In this document: piece after piece, positions 53,825-64,000 of the stretch
Layout of the letters: each line of letters opens with the position of its first letter
How positions within the stretch are numbered: position 1 is the stretch's first letter
Origin: Silanimonas sp044377035
GTDB lineage: Bacteria; Pseudomonadota; Gammaproteobacteria; Xanthomonadales; Xanthomonadaceae
Assembly (NCBI RefSeq): GCF_044377035.1
Contig: NZ_JBILJW010000012.1
Coordinates: 1-64,000, forward strand
Length of the DNA stretch: 64,000 nucleotides
Reading direction: 5' to 3'
Translations under genes and position numbers: made by a program
Notes under the pieces: model-generated
Database searches by the model: none
What the model was told of the DNA's origin: nothing
What the model saw: only the letters and a program-made list of their open reading frames with translations

Positions 53825-53855
53825 GGGGAGACTCCTGGGGGGAAGGAAACGAGGT

Positions 53856-54002
53856 TCATACGCGCTGTCCGCGCAGCAGCCGGATGACGATGATCACCAC
53901 GGCGATGACGAGCAGCAGGTGGATCAAGCCGCCCATCGTGTAGGCCGTGAAGTAGCCCAAGGCCCACAGAAGGATGAGCAGGATGGCGACGGTCTCGAGC
54001 AT
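53856..54002 (-). CDS. Lmo0937-family small membrane protein
   Basis: 48 residues, two membrane helices separated by TAYTMGG (WALGYFTAYTMGGLIHLLLV), the hallmark of this family. Role unknown; commonly near stress genes. It lies 31 bases upstream of the DUF883 gene on the same strand. Confidence 0.82.
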   Translation of the reverse strand: MLETVAILLILLWALGYFTAYTMGGLIHLLLVIAVVIIVIRLLRGQRV

Positions 54003-54096
54003 GGGGGCGGCTCCGGTGCGCCCGATGGAGGCATCGCGGCGGTCGATGGAGGATGCGCTGGGCCCTTCGGAATGACGGTGCGGTGGCGCACGCAGC

Positions 54097-54128
54097 AAAA
54101 AAAAACGGGGCGCATGGAGCGCCCCGTT
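54097..54128 (-). terminator. Strong Rho-independent terminator after icd
   Basis: Ten-base perfect stem (AACGGGGCGC with GCGCCCCGTT, loop of five) directly followed on the minus strand by a run of nine T. Clearest terminator in the window. Confidence 0.95.
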
Positions 54129-54155
54129 CTGGTGTCGCGATGTCGGCGTTTCCGA

Positions 54156-55481
<1,326 letters not shown>

Positions 55482-55573
55482 GGGGCCTCCAGTGAGCGCG
55501 TGAACCGGCATTGTCGCGGTTCCGGGGCGCCGGGGGAAAGCGCCGGGGGTTAATTCGACGTGAGCAGATGGCC

Positions 55574-56824
55574 TCAGGCGGCGCCGGGCAGCGCCACGCC
55601 GCTGGCCGGCCAGTGGAAGAACGCCCGCACCTCGTCGGCACGGGCCAGCACGTCGGCTTCGCCGAGGGCGATCAGCTCGCGGGTGAAATCGGACTCGAAA
55701 AGCAGGTAGCTGGCCAGTGCGCCGCCACCGGCGCCGGTGCCGCGCGCTTCGCCCATGCTCTGGCTGACGCCGACGGCACGCAGCATGGTGCGCACGGGCG
55801 ATGGCAGGGCGGCGATATGCCGCACTGCAATATCGTCGAGGCGCTGGCTGGGTGAGATGACCAGCATCTCCAGCGGCCGCAGCATGGAATGCGCGCGCAG
55901 TTCGGCGGGCAGCAGCGAAAGCGTGGCATTGATGCGCTGGGCGCGCTCGATGTCCACGGCAAGGGCATCGAGGAAGATGTTCGACAGCGCGTGGCCGCCG
56001 ATCTGCGCCAGCGTCGGGTAGCCGCCCGCGGCGCGCTTCTCGCCGGGCGGCTCGTGCAGGCGTCCCGCACCGATCACCAGCAGGCGATCGGCGCCGAGAT
56101 GGATGGCCGACGAAAGCGGCGCCGTTTGCCGCATCGAGCCGTCGCCGAACCAGTGGTCCTGGCCGTCGAACGGCAAGGACTGCGCGGGGAACACGAAGGG
56201 GATCGCGGACGAGGCCAGCAGGTGCGGCAGTGTGATGCGCCCCGGCACGGCGACACGCTGCGAGCGCACCCACGGCTTCTGCGCGTCTGCCGCGTCGTAG
56301 AACGTGACGTGGGTGCCGGCCGTGTAGCTCGAGGCGGTGACCGCGAAGGCTCGCAGCACGCCGCGCTGCACCAGCGAGGGGATGCGCTCCAGCGGCAGCA
56401 GCTCGGCCAGCAGCTCGGCCAAGGGCGTGTTGTCGAGCAGCGACTTCGGCTTGGCGCGCCGCCAGCGCGCCACCGCCCAGCCGACGGTGAACAGCGTCAG
56501 CCAGCGTGCGCCGCTGCGGACCACGCCGAAAGCGTCGGCGCGGTACACGTGGTGCGCTTGGAAGCCGTGCCAGATGCGATGCAGGCGTTCGACCGCCTTC
56601 GGATACTCGTCGGCATAGCTCGCCAAGGCCGCGGCGTTGATCGCACCCGCGGAGGTGCCGGTCATCACCGCGAAGGGGTTGCCGGTCGGGCCGTGGGAGG
56701 CGCCGCACTCCGTGCGGATGCGTTCGATGCCGCGCAGCACGCCGGCCTGGTAGGCCGCGCGCGCGCCGCCGCCGGTGAGGACGAGTCCCGTGATGGGCGG
56801 GCGGCGGGTCGGCGTCTCGGCCAT
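55574..56824 (-). CDS. Patatin-like phospholipase
   Basis: 416 residues from ATG 56824, with GAGGAG before it. Patatin core: oxyanion loop TGGGARAAYQAG, nucleophile Ser58 in GTSAG and Asp228 in FGDGSMR. No signal peptide, so probably a cytoplasmic or injected lipid acyl hydrolase. The following region (about 240-416) is a helical C-terminal extension of unknown type. 47 bases separate it from the next gene upstream. Confidence 0.92.
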   Translation of the reverse strand: MAETPTRRPPITGLVLTGGGARAAYQAGVLRGIERIRTECGASHGPTGNPFAVMTGTSAGAINAAALASYADEYPKAVERLHRIWHGFQAHHVYRADAFGVVRSGARWLTLFTVGWAVARWRRAKPKSLLDNTPLAELLAELLPLERIPSLVQRGVLRAFAVTASSYTAGTHVTFYDAADAQKPWVRSQRVAVPGRITLPHLLASSAIPFVFPAQSLPFDGQDHWFGDGSMRQTAPLSSAIHLGADRLLVIGAGRLHEPPGEKRAAGGYPTLAQIGGHALSNIFLDALAVDIERAQRINATLSLLPAELRAHSMLRPLEMLVISPSQRLDDIAVRHIAALPSPVRTMLRAVGVSQSMGEARGTGAGGGALASYLLFESDFTRELIALGEADVLARADEVRAFFHWPASGVALPGAA

Positions 56825-56871
56825 CACAGCTCCTCGGCCACACGACGGGGCGGCGTCGCCGGAGTGTGCGC

Positions 56872-57240
56872 TCAGCCCGCGCCCGTCGTGAAGTCGGCCG
56901 GCGTCAGCGGTGGCAGTCCGTGGCGGGCCCGTGCCCGGTCGCATTGCGGGCTGGGCTCGCCGTTCTCCCATGCGGCCTGCAGCGCCCGGCAGGGCGAAGG
57001 GCGACGGTCGTAGATCGCGCAGGTGACGGCGCGCCCCACGTCGCCCTGCAAGGCCACGCAGCGCAGGGCCGTGCCGGCCTCGGTGCCGCGCATGGCGACC
57101 TCGAAAGGACGCACCTGCACCGTCAGCGCCTCGTCGGGGCCCGAGGGGGAGTGCGGCGCCGACTCGCTCCAGTGGAAGGCCACGCGAAACGCCGCGCAGC
57201 AGGCACCACAGCGTTGGCAAGGGTGGATCGGGGCGGCCAT
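56872..57240 (-). CDS. YkgJ-like cysteine-cluster protein
   Basis: 122 residues from ATG 57240. Begins with a Cys cluster CQRCGACC and has further Cys in LRCVALQG, TCAIYDRRPSPC and PQCDRAR, the pattern of YkgJ/UPF0153 proteins that likely bind zinc or an iron-sulfur cluster. Function unknown. It ends 47 bases before the patatin start. Confidence 0.85.
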   Translation of the reverse strand: MAAPIHPCQRCGACCAAFRVAFHWSESAPHSPSGPDEALTVQVRPFEVAMRGTEAGTALRCVALQGDVGRAVTCAIYDRRPSPCRALQAAWENGEPSPQCDRARARHGLPPLTPADFTTGAG

Positions 57241-57337
57241 GAGCGGTGGATGTCGCGAGGCTGGGTCAGCATTTTCGTACACGAGCGTCCGACGACGGCT
57301 GACTGTGGGGTCGGCCGAGGGCGCGCAGTCTGGATCC

Positions 57338-57568
57338 ATGAACTTCCGGACCTCCGCCGCCAACCCCCTGCCCCGCCTCGACGGCGAGCGCGACACCGCG
57401 CCGCGCCTCGATGGCGAGGACGCCCTGATCTGGGCGCGTCGGGTGTGGGAGGACCGCGACACCTGGCTGCGCGCCCGCGGCGGCGTGGAGTCGGTGTTCA
57501 TGGCCGCGCAGCTGTTGGGCTGCCGCGAGGAAGCGGTGCGCTGGCTGCGTTCGCGCACGCGGCTCTGA
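57338..57568 (+). CDS. Small hypothetical protein
   Basis: 76 residues from ATG 57338. Mostly helical with conserved-looking DALIWARRVWEDRDTWLRA and no export signal. No family recognised. Divergent from the YkgJ gene; 45 bases before the S9 peptidase. Confidence 0.5.
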   Translation: MNFRTSAANPLPRLDGERDTAPRLDGEDALIWARRVWEDRDTWLRARGGVESVFMAAQLLGCREEAVRWLRSRTRL

Positions 57569-57613
57569 GGCCCGGCTCTGGCACAGTGGGGTCCTCACTA
57601 CCGAGGACCCTCC

Positions 57614-59776
57614 ATGTCACCCCATCGCCCCTCGCCTTCGTCCTTCCCGCGTTCATTGCCCGCGCGTCGCGCGCTCGCCTTGGCGCTGGGCACCGGGCTC
57701 TTCGCCACCGGCTGCACCGGTGTCGTGGGCGGGGGTGGCGACAGCGCGGGCGGCGCTGACACCGCAGGCGGCAGCCCCTTGCCCGTCACCGCGGCGCCCT
57801 TCGGCAGCTGGGCCAGCCCGATCGCCGCCGGCGACCTCGCCAACGCCGCGGTCGGCACCAGCGACGTGCGGGTTTTCGACGGCAAGGTGTTTTGGCGTGA
57901 GAGCCGCCCGGACGAGGGCGGCCGCCAGGTGCTGCGCACCCTCGGCGCCGACGGCCAGCCCGCCACGCTGACGCCCGAGGGCTTCAGCGTCCGCACCCGC
58001 GTGCAGGAGTACGGCGGCAGCAGCTACTGGGTGATGGGCGAACGCATCGTCTTCGCGAACTTCGCCGACCAGCGCCTCTACCTGCAGCAGGGCGAGGCCG
58101 CGCCGGTGGCGATCACGCCGGAGAAGTACCAGTACAGCGATTGCGTGGTCGATGCCGCGCGCGGCGCGCTCGTCTGCGTGCGCGAGGACCACACCGAGGC
58201 CACGAAGCAGGCCAACGGCGAGGAGCGCAACGAGATCGTGCGCGTGACCGTCCCCGATGCCGACGCGCTGGCCGCACACGATGCCGCCTCGACGGCGGCG
58301 GCCGGCACCGTGCTGTTCACCGGCACCGATTTCGTCGGTTATCCGCGGCTCTCCGCCGACGGCGCGAAGCTCGCCTTCATCGTCTGGAACCACCCGGACA
58401 TGCCGTGGGACCGCACGACGCTGCACGTGGCCGCGGTGGCCGCCGACGGCTCCCTGGGCGAACCGCAGCGCGTGGCCGGCGGCGAGACCGCCGTGCTCGA
58501 GCCGCAGTGGGACGCAGACGGCACGCTGTACTTCATCGACGAGACCAGCGGCTGGTGGAACCTCTACGCCTGGGACGGCAGCGCCGCGCGCGCCGTGGCC
58601 CCGATGGAACGCGAGTTCGGCGGCGCGCTGTGGTCGCTCGGCATGCAGACCTACGTGCTCGCCGGCGATGGCAAGGCCTATGTGCGCACCAGCCTCAACG
58701 CCGTCGACGAACTCGGTGAACTCGACCTCGCCAGCGGCGCCTACCGCGCGATCGACCTGCCCTTCGTCGCTTTCGGCGATGTGTCGCTCGATGCGCAAGG
58801 CCGGATCATCACCAGCGCGGCGGCCGCCGCCGATGAAGGCGCCATCCTCGCGGTGACGCCGGCCACCGGCGCGGTCGAACGCCTGCACCAGCCGAACGCA
58901 CTCGGCATCCCGCGCGAACTCGTCTCGGTAGGCGAGCGCATCGAGTTCCCGACCGCCGCTGGCCCGGACGGCGCGGCGCGTACCGCGCACGCCACCTACT
59001 ACCCGCCGACCAACCCGGGCTTCCGCGGGCCGGACGGCGAGAAGCCGCCGCTGATCGTCACCATCCACGGCGGCCCCACCTCGGTGTCGAAGCCGACGTT
59101 CTCGCTGTCGCGCCAGTACTGGACCAGCCGCGGCTTCGCCATCGTCGACGTCAACTACGGTGGCTCCACCAGCTACGGCCGCGACTACCGCAAGCGCCTC
59201 AACGGGCAGTGGGGCGTGGTCGACGTGCAGGACGCCGTGGCGGCCGTGGATTTCCTCGTGGCGCAGGGCAAGGTCGACGCGGACAAGGTGGCCATCCGCG
59301 GCGGCAGCGCCGGCGGCTTCACCACGCTCGCGGCACTGGCCTTCACCGACCGCTTCAAGGCGGGCGCCAACTACTTCGGCGTCAGCGACATCGCCGGGCT
59401 CGCCGCCACCAGCCACAAGTTCGAGAGCAAGTACGACGTCTCACTGGTCGGCCCGCCGGACGAAGCGCTGTACCGCGCGCGCTCGCCGATCTTCCACCTC
59501 GACGGTTTCAGCGAACCGCTGATCACGTTCCAAGGCTCCGAGGATCGCATCGTCACGCCCGACCAGAGCCGCAAGATCGTCGAGGCGCTCGACGCCAAGG
59601 GCGTGATGCACGCCTACTTCGAGTTCGAGGGCGAGCAGCACGGCTTCCGCAAGGCGGAGAACATCATCCGCGCTCAGGAGGCCGAGCTGGCGTTCTACGG
59701 CGCGGTGTTCGGCTTCAGCCCGGACGACGCGGTGCCGCCGTTCGAGATCAAGCACCCGCGGACACCGGCCCCCTGA
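57614..59776 (+). CDS. S9 family peptidase (dipeptidyl aminopeptidase/acylaminoacyl peptidase type)
   Basis: 720 residues. N-terminal export signal with a near-lipobox ending FATGC, then a Gly-rich linker, a beta-propeller (about 60-420) and the alpha/beta hydrolase domain with Ser565 in GGSAGG, Asp644 in GSEDRIVTP and His676 in EQHGFRK. Likely a periplasmic peptidase that trims short peptides. Start ATG 57614; no good ribosome-binding site beyond GAGGA about seven bases upstream. Confidence 0.93.
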   Translation: MSPHRPSPSSFPRSLPARRALALALGTGLFATGCTGVVGGGGDSAGGADTAGGSPLPVTAAPFGSWASPIAAGDLANAAVGTSDVRVFDGKVFWRESRPDEGGRQVLRTLGADGQPATLTPEGFSVRTRVQEYGGSSYWVMGERIVFANFADQRLYLQQGEAAPVAITPEKYQYSDCVVDAARGALVCVREDHTEATKQANGEERNEIVRVTVPDADALAAHDAASTAAAGTVLFTGTDFVGYPRLSADGAKLAFIVWNHPDMPWDRTTLHVAAVAADGSLGEPQRVAGGETAVLEPQWDADGTLYFIDETSGWWNLYAWDGSAARAVAPMEREFGGALWSLGMQTYVLAGDGKAYVRTSLNAVDELGELDLASGAYRAIDLPFVAFGDVSLDAQGRIITSAAAAADEGAILAVTPATGAVERLHQPNALGIPRELVSVGERIEFPTAAGPDGAARTAHATYYPPTNPGFRGPDGEKPPLIVTIHGGPTSVSKPTFSLSRQYWTSRGFAIVDVNYGGSTSYGRDYRKRLNGQWGVVDVQDAVAAVDFLVAQGKVDADKVAIRGGSAGGFTTLAALAFTDRFKAGANYFGVSDIAGLAATSHKFESKYDVSLVGPPDEALYRARSPIFHLDGFSEPLITFQGSEDRIVTPDQSRKIVEALDAKGVMHAYFEFEGEQHGFRKAENIIRAQEAELAFYGAVFGFSPDDAVPPFEIKHPRTPAP

Positions 59777-59803
59777 GGCCGGGACGCGACGCGATCGGCG
59801 TTT

Positions 59804-59836
59804 CGGCGGCCTGTCACCGAGGTTGACAGGTCGCCG
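59804..59836 (+). terminator. Hairpin after the S9 peptidase gene
   Basis: Thirteen-pair stem with one G-U pair (arms 59804-59816 and 59824-59836, containing CCTGTCA/TGACAGG) and a seven-base loop, 28 bases past the stop. No T-run. Confidence 0.6.
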
Positions 59837-59910
59837 CTGTCGGGCGCCGTTCGGAGGGCTAGTCTCGGGGCGTCCTCCCCTCGCGCGGGTGCCGCCCGCA
59901 GGACCCTCCC

Positions 59911-61320
59911 ATGGCCGGTTCGGAACGCAGCGGACTCCCGCAAGGCACGGCCGGCTGGGCCAAAGCGCTGCTCGCGCAGCAGTTGCCCGCCTTGGCGCGC
60001 ACGGCGCAGGGCATCAGCGAGTGCGCGCGCGATGACGACACCTCGGGCACCGACCTCGCCGCGCTGATCCTGCGCGATGCCGGCATGACCACGCGCGTGC
60101 TGCGGCTCGCCTCCAGCCGCCTGCACAACCCGCACGGCCAGCGCATCCGCACCGTGAGCCGCGCGGTCGCCCTGCTGGGCTTCGACGTGGTGCGCGAGAT
60201 CGCGCTCGGCATTGCCGTGCTCGATGTGCTCGGCGGCCGGCACGCCGGCTGCGCACAGGCCGCCGCCGAGGCCGCACGCGCCCTGCGGACCGCGGTGCAG
60301 GCCCGTGCGCTTGCCGAGACGGCGGGCATCGACGCGCCGGAGGAAGTGTTCATCGCCGCACTGCTGCAGGACATCGGCCACCTCGCCTTCTGGAGCGTCG
60401 TGCCGCAGTGGCTGCCCGCGTGGCGGCAGGATGCGGCGGAGTCGCCGCTTCAGGCCGCGCAGCGCGTGCGGACCGACATCGACCTCGATCTCGACGACCT
60501 CTCGCTGGTGCTGAACGCCGAGCTTCGCCTCTCACCCCTGCTGGTGGGCGATGCCGACACGCCGGGTCGGCTCGCCGCCGGCCTCGCGCGGCGCTGGGTG
60601 GATGCCCTCGAACCGGGCGGACGCCGCGAGGACTTCGACCACGCGCTCGCGGAAGCCGCCAAGGCCTTCGACCTCGATGCCGCGATGTTGCGCGAGCAGG
60701 TGGCCGCCCAGGCCAAACAGGGCGACACCCTCGTCGACGAGCTGTTCGATCCCGCGGTGCGCGCCCTGTTGCCGGTGCCGCGGCGCCTCGACGAGCCCGG
60801 CAGCGACGCGCCGGCCGCACCGGCCCGCGCCGATGCCGCGCTCGGGCTGGACGTGCTGCGCGACCTCGCCGAGCTTCAGGCCAGTGGCCGCGTGGATCCG
60901 GGCGTCGCTTTGTCGATGGTGATGGAAGGCCTGCAGCGCGCTGCCGGCTTCGACCGCGTGCTGTTCGCCCTGCTCTCCCCGGACCGCACCGAACTGCGCT
61001 TGCGCTCGGCACTGGCCGCGCAGCGCCAAGCCTTCGCGGCCCCATTCCCGGTGGCACTGCGCGACTGCGGCCACCTGCTCGATCTGCTGGCCCAGCCGCG
61101 CGTGCAGCACCTCACCGCAACGGCGCCCGACACCGGCCGCTGGCTGCCTCGCCTCGGCGCCCGGGAGGCCTTGCTCGGGCCGCTGGTGGTCGATGGCCGC
61201 GTGCTCGGCCTGCTGCATGCCGACCGCGCCGTCAGCGGCGATGCCATCGAGCACGACGCGCGCACGCTGTTCGCGCTGCTGCTGCAGCAGGCCAATCTCG
61301 CCCTCGGCCACGTGAAGTAG
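59911..61320 (+). CDS. HDOD domain protein with C-terminal GAF-like domain
   Basis: 469 residues. HDOD domain at about 20-215 (ILRDAGMTTRVLRLASSR, AVALLGFDVVREIALG, AALLQDIGHLAFW), then a helical linker and a GAF-like domain at about 310-460 (EGLQRAAGFDRVLFALLSPD, LGPLVVDGRVLGLLHADRA). HDOD-GAF proteins act in signalling; no output enzyme is present. Single gene ahead of recC. Confidence 0.87.
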   Translation: MAGSERSGLPQGTAGWAKALLAQQLPALARTAQGISECARDDDTSGTDLAALILRDAGMTTRVLRLASSRLHNPHGQRIRTVSRAVALLGFDVVREIALGIAVLDVLGGRHAGCAQAAAEAARALRTAVQARALAETAGIDAPEEVFIAALLQDIGHLAFWSVVPQWLPAWRQDAAESPLQAAQRVRTDIDLDLDDLSLVLNAELRLSPLLVGDADTPGRLAAGLARRWVDALEPGGRREDFDHALAEAAKAFDLDAAMLREQVAAQAKQGDTLVDELFDPAVRALLPVPRRLDEPGSDAPAAPARADAALGLDVLRDLAELQASGRVDPGVALSMVMEGLQRAAGFDRVLFALLSPDRTELRLRSALAAQRQAFAAPFPVALRDCGHLLDLLAQPRVQHLTATAPDTGRWLPRLGAREALLGPLVVDGRVLGLLHADRAVSGDAIEHDARTLFALLLQQANLALGHVK

Positions 61321-61371
61321 GCGCGCCGACGTCTCAGGCCGTGCGAATCCCATCGGGTATCGTTCGGCCCT

Positions 61372-64000
61372 ATGCGCAACGAATGGACCATCGACCCGGA
61401 ACGCGGCCTCTGGCTGTTCCGGGCCAGTCGGCTGGAAGCCCTGCTCGATCCCCTCGAGGCCCTGCTGTCGCACCTGCCGCCGGCGTCGTTGCTGGCGCCA
61501 CAGACCGTGCTGGTGGGGCATCCGGGCCTGCGCCATTGGCTGCGCGATGGTCTGGCCCGCAAGCGCCGCGACGGCATCGTCGCCCACCTCGACATCGTGC
61601 TGCCCAGCCCGTGGCTGGATGGCCTCGCGCGGCGAGTGCTCGGCGAGCCGCTGCTGGGCATCCGCGCCTGGCAGCGCGAGGTCTTGCGCTGGCGCCTGCT
61701 GCCGCTGCTGCCGCAACTGGACGACCCGCGCGTGGTGGCCGCCTTTGCCGGCGACGATGACGGCCGCGAGGCCTTCGCGCTGGCTGATCGTCTCGCCGCC
61801 GCGCTGTCGCCGCTGATGGTCTACCGCGAAGGCTGGCTGCGCCGCTGGGATGAAGGCCGCGAAGCCATCGCCGGCGATGCCCTGCTGCGGAGCGCGTGGC
61901 GTGCGCTGCGCCGCGGCCCGGCCTCCCGCCATCGCGGCGAGCGCCTCGTCGCGCTGGCCCGGCGCTTGCGCGAAGGCCCGCCGCCCGCGGGGCTCGACGA
62001 CGGCCCGCTGCACGTGTTCGGCCTCAACCATCTGCCGCCGCTGGAGTTGGACGTGCTGAGCGCCCTGGCGCGGCACCGGCCGGTGGTCTTCCACGTGGCC
62101 GACCCCTGCCGCGAGCACTGGGTGGGCCTGCCCTCGGGCCGCGAAGCCATGCAACGCGCGCTCAACCGCGACGACCGCGGCGAGAGTGAATTCCTCGCCC
62201 TCGACCATCCGCTCCTGGCGGCGTGGGGGCGGCTGGGCCAGCACTTCCTGCTGGAGCTCGAAAGCGCCGAGTTGGCGCTGGAAGAGCGCAGCGGGAAGGA
62301 CTGGGAAGAGCGCGCCGACGACCCCGCCCCGCGTGCCCTGCTGCAGCGTCTGCAGCGCAGCGTGCTGTTGAACGACATGGCGGCGCTCGCGCCCCCGCTG
62401 GGGCTGCCGCGCGAGGAAGCCCGCGCCGACGCCAGCCTGCGCATCCACGCCTGCGCCACGCCGCTGCGCGAGCTGGAAGTCCTGCACGACGCCCTGTGCG
62501 CCGCGTTCGCCGACATCAAGGGCTTGCAGCCCGCCGAAGTGGTGGTGGTCTCGCCGCGCATCGAGCGCTACCGCGCGCTGATTCCTGCCGTGTTCGGCGA
62601 GCCCGGCCGTCGCGACGGGCCCTGGCCCTACCACTTGGCCGACATCCCGCTCTCGGCCACGCACCCGATCTACCGCGCGCTCGATATGGCCCTGGCCCTG
62701 CCCACGCGCCGGCTGACGGCCCAGGGCGTGCTCGACCTGCTCGACATCGACGCCGTGGCGATGCGCTTCGGCCTCGACGGCGGCCACCGCGACACGCTGC
62801 GCCATGCGCTCGAACGCGCCCGCGTCGCCTGGGGCCTGGACGGCGCCGATCGCGCACGCTTCGGCGCGCCGGACGACGACACGCACAGCCTCGCCTGGGG
62901 CCTCGACCGCGCGATGGCCGGGCACGTGTACGGCGGGCGCGAACCCGGCGTTCGCGCACTGCCGGACGGCCAGCCCGTGCTGCCCTTGGACGGCGTGGAC
63001 GCGGGCGTGGCCGAGGCGCTGGGCCGAGCCCACGCCCTGCTGCTGGAGTTGCGCGAGTGGGTGGCGCTGGGGCGCAGCGCGCAGGGCGGCGACGACTGGG
63101 CGGCGGCGCTGCAACGGCGCTTCGAGGCGCTGCTCGGCGCGCCCGCACTCGACGCCGAAGGCCGCGAAGCGCTCGACACCGCGAAGGGCCTCGTCGTCGC
63201 CTTGCGCGAGGAATGGCGCGATGCCGGACTCGTCACGCCGCTGCGCTGGGCCGCGGTGCGCGAGGCCCTGCTGGCGAAACTGGAGGCGGTGCCCGAACGG
63301 CAGCGCTTCCTGATCGGCGGCATCACCTTCTGCGGCATGGTGCCGCAGCGTGCGATCCCCTTCCGCGTGGTCGCGGTGCTGGGGCTGGACGAAGGCGCGC
63401 TGCCGCGCCACGTCGAGGACGGTGGGCTCGACCTTCGCCGCCTGAAGCCACAGCGCGGCGACCGCGACCTCGCCAGCGACGACCGCTACCTGTTCCTCGA
63501 AACCGTGATGGCCGCGCGCGAGCGCCTGCACCTGAGCCACGTCGGAATCGGCGCGAACGACGGTCGGCCGCGCAACCCGGCCGCACCGCTGGCCGAACTG
63601 CTCGACACCTTGGCACGCTTCGGCGATGCGTCTGCCGACGACGAAGCGCACACCCTGTTCGACAAGGACAGCGGGCTGTGGCCCTGGCAGCGCCGCGCGC
63701 CGCTGCAGCCGACGGCGCTGGTCGCGGCGCTCGCGAGCGAGACGCCATCCATGACGAATGACGCGGCCCCCGCGGGCGCGACGCCTCCGACGTCGGCGCT
63801 CGATCTCGACACGCTCTGCCGGTTCTTCCAGCAACCGGCGCAGCAGGTGCTCCAACATGTGTATGGCGTGCGTCTCGACGCCCTCGACGACGAACGTCTC
63901 GACGAGAACGAGCCCCTGCTGCCGCGCAGTGACCCGCGCGAGGCCTGGGCGAAACGGATGCTGCTCGACGCGCTGGCGAAGGGCACGACCACGATCAGCG
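61372..64000 (+). CDS. recC: Exodeoxyribonuclease V gamma subunit RecC (5' part)
   Basis: At least 876 codons, open to the window edge. Starts MRNEWTIDPERGLWLFRASR. Features: VFGLNHLPPLELDVLSAL, HACATPLRELEVLHDAL, the PYHLADIPLSATHPIYRALD block and AVLGLDEGALPR, all in the RecC pattern of inactive helicase plus Chi recognition domains. RecC with RecB and RecD repairs double-strand breaks and degrades foreign DNA. recB and recD should follow outside the window. The full length is normally about 1,100 residues. Confidence 0.93.
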   Translation, partial: MRNEWTIDPERGLWLFRASRLEALLDPLEALLSHLPPASLLAPQTVLVGHPGLRHWLRDGLARKRRDGIVAHLDIVLPSPWLDGLARRVLGEPLLGIRAWQREVLRWRLLPLLPQLDDPRVVAAFAGDDDGREAFALADRLAAALSPLMVYREGWLRRWDEGREAIAGDALLRSAWRALRRGPASRHRGERLVALARRLREGPPPAGLDDGPLHVFGLNHLPPLELDVLSALARHRPVVFHVADPCREHWVGLPSGREAMQRALNRDDRGESEFLALDHPLLAAWGRLGQHFLLELESAELALEERSGKDWEERADDPAPRALLQRLQRSVLLNDMAALAPPLGLPREEARADASLRIHACATPLRELEVLHDALCAAFADIKGLQPAEVVVVSPRIERYRALIPAVFGEPGRRDGPWPYHLADIPLSATHPIYRALDMALALPTRRLTAQGVLDLLDIDAVAMRFGLDGGHRDTLRHALERARVAWGLDGADRARFGAPDDDTHSLAWGLDRAMAGHVYGGREPGVRALPDGQPVLPLDGVDAGVAEALGRAHALLLELREWVALGRSAQGGDDWAAALQRRFEALLGAPALDAEGREALDTAKGLVVALREEWRDAGLVTPLRWAAVREALLAKLEAVPERQRFLIGGITFCGMVPQRAIPFRVVAVLGLDEGALPRHVEDGGLDLRRLKPQRGDRDLASDDRYLFLETVMAARERLHLSHVGIGANDGRPRNPAAPLAELLDTLARFGDASADDEAHTLFDKDSGLWPWQRRAPLQPTALVAALASETPSMTNDAAPAGATPPTSALDLDTLCRFFQQPAQQVLQHVYGVRLDALDDERLDENEPLLPRSDPREAWAKRMLLDALAKGTTTIS

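Noticed and set aside
55482..56843. Upstream extension of the isocitrate dehydrogenase frame
   Set aside because: It runs through the patatin gene in another frame; icd has a good ribosome-binding site at 55481.
60532..63858. Open frame of 1,108 codons on the minus strand
   Set aside because: It is the antisense of recC. Its translation is Gln/Arg/His/Ala-rich low complexity, as expected from the complement of high-GC coding DNA, with no domain.

Overview
The window is a high-GC chromosomal segment, almost fully coding, from a gammaproteobacterium of the Xanthomonadales/Lysobacteraceae type. The placement rests on the oleABCD set with an OleA very close to the Xanthomonas enzyme, a candidate effector ending in an XVIPCD-like domain (the secretion tag of Xanthomonadales type IV secretion killing systems), and the hemD-hemX-hemY and rhodanese-secB-gpsA gene orders. 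I saw no rRNA, tRNA, CRISPR array, insertion sequence or replication origin.

Layout. 0-8.5 kb: tail of a PPK2-type polyphosphate kinase, then penicillin-binding protein 1C with its bacterial alpha-2-macroglobulin partner. 8.6-20.5 kb: pirin, a PlsC-like acyltransferase, ArfB, the hemD-hemX-hemY chain (overlapping start/stop codons), a YiiD-like thioesterase, a lipoprotein, rhodanese, secB, gpsA, two small beta-barrel proteins, trmL, an exported unknown and an SDR. 20.7-24.1 kb: M16 peptidase and a small lipoprotein. 24.2-36.7 kb: the long-chain olefin genes oleA, oleB, oleC, oleD, interrupted twice. A Fic gene plus a helicase-less type ISP restriction-modification gene lie between oleA and oleB. 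A putative X-T4SS peptidoglycan-hydrolase effector with an adjacent lipoprotein (candidate immunity protein) lies inverted between oleC and oleD. 36.7-42.9 kb: an amidohydrolase, an RluE-like pseudouridine synthase and a translationally coupled pair, a SLOG-like membrane protein and a TIR-TolB-TPR protein. 43-48.9 kb: lipoprotein, trypsin-like protease with a very acidic pro-region, ABC exporter, EAL phosphodiesterase, PPC-domain protein and an exported methyltransferase-fold protein. 49-54 kb: two Crp/Fnr-type regulators around a CsbD-like gene, then an envelope-stress group (entericidin, coiled-coil lipoprotein, YqjK, YqjE, YqjD/ElaB, Lmo0937). 54.1-64 kb: isocitrate dehydrogenase with a clear terminator, patatin, YkgJ-like protein, S9 peptidase, an HDOD-GAF protein and the first part of recC.

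Working together. OleA condenses two fatty acyl-CoAs, OleD reduces the product, OleC closes a beta-lactone and OleB decarboxylates it to an olefin. All four look intact despite the insertions. The inserted genes are conflict genes (restriction, Fic, contact-dependent killing), so this locus looks like an insertion hotspot. The most novel candidate is the SLOG-TM/TIR-TPR pair: it recalls Thoeris in combining a TIR enzyme with a SLOG ligand-binding fold, but with a membrane module instead of the SIR2 effector. The Fic/ISP pair has its own operator-like array of GTTAC half-sites.
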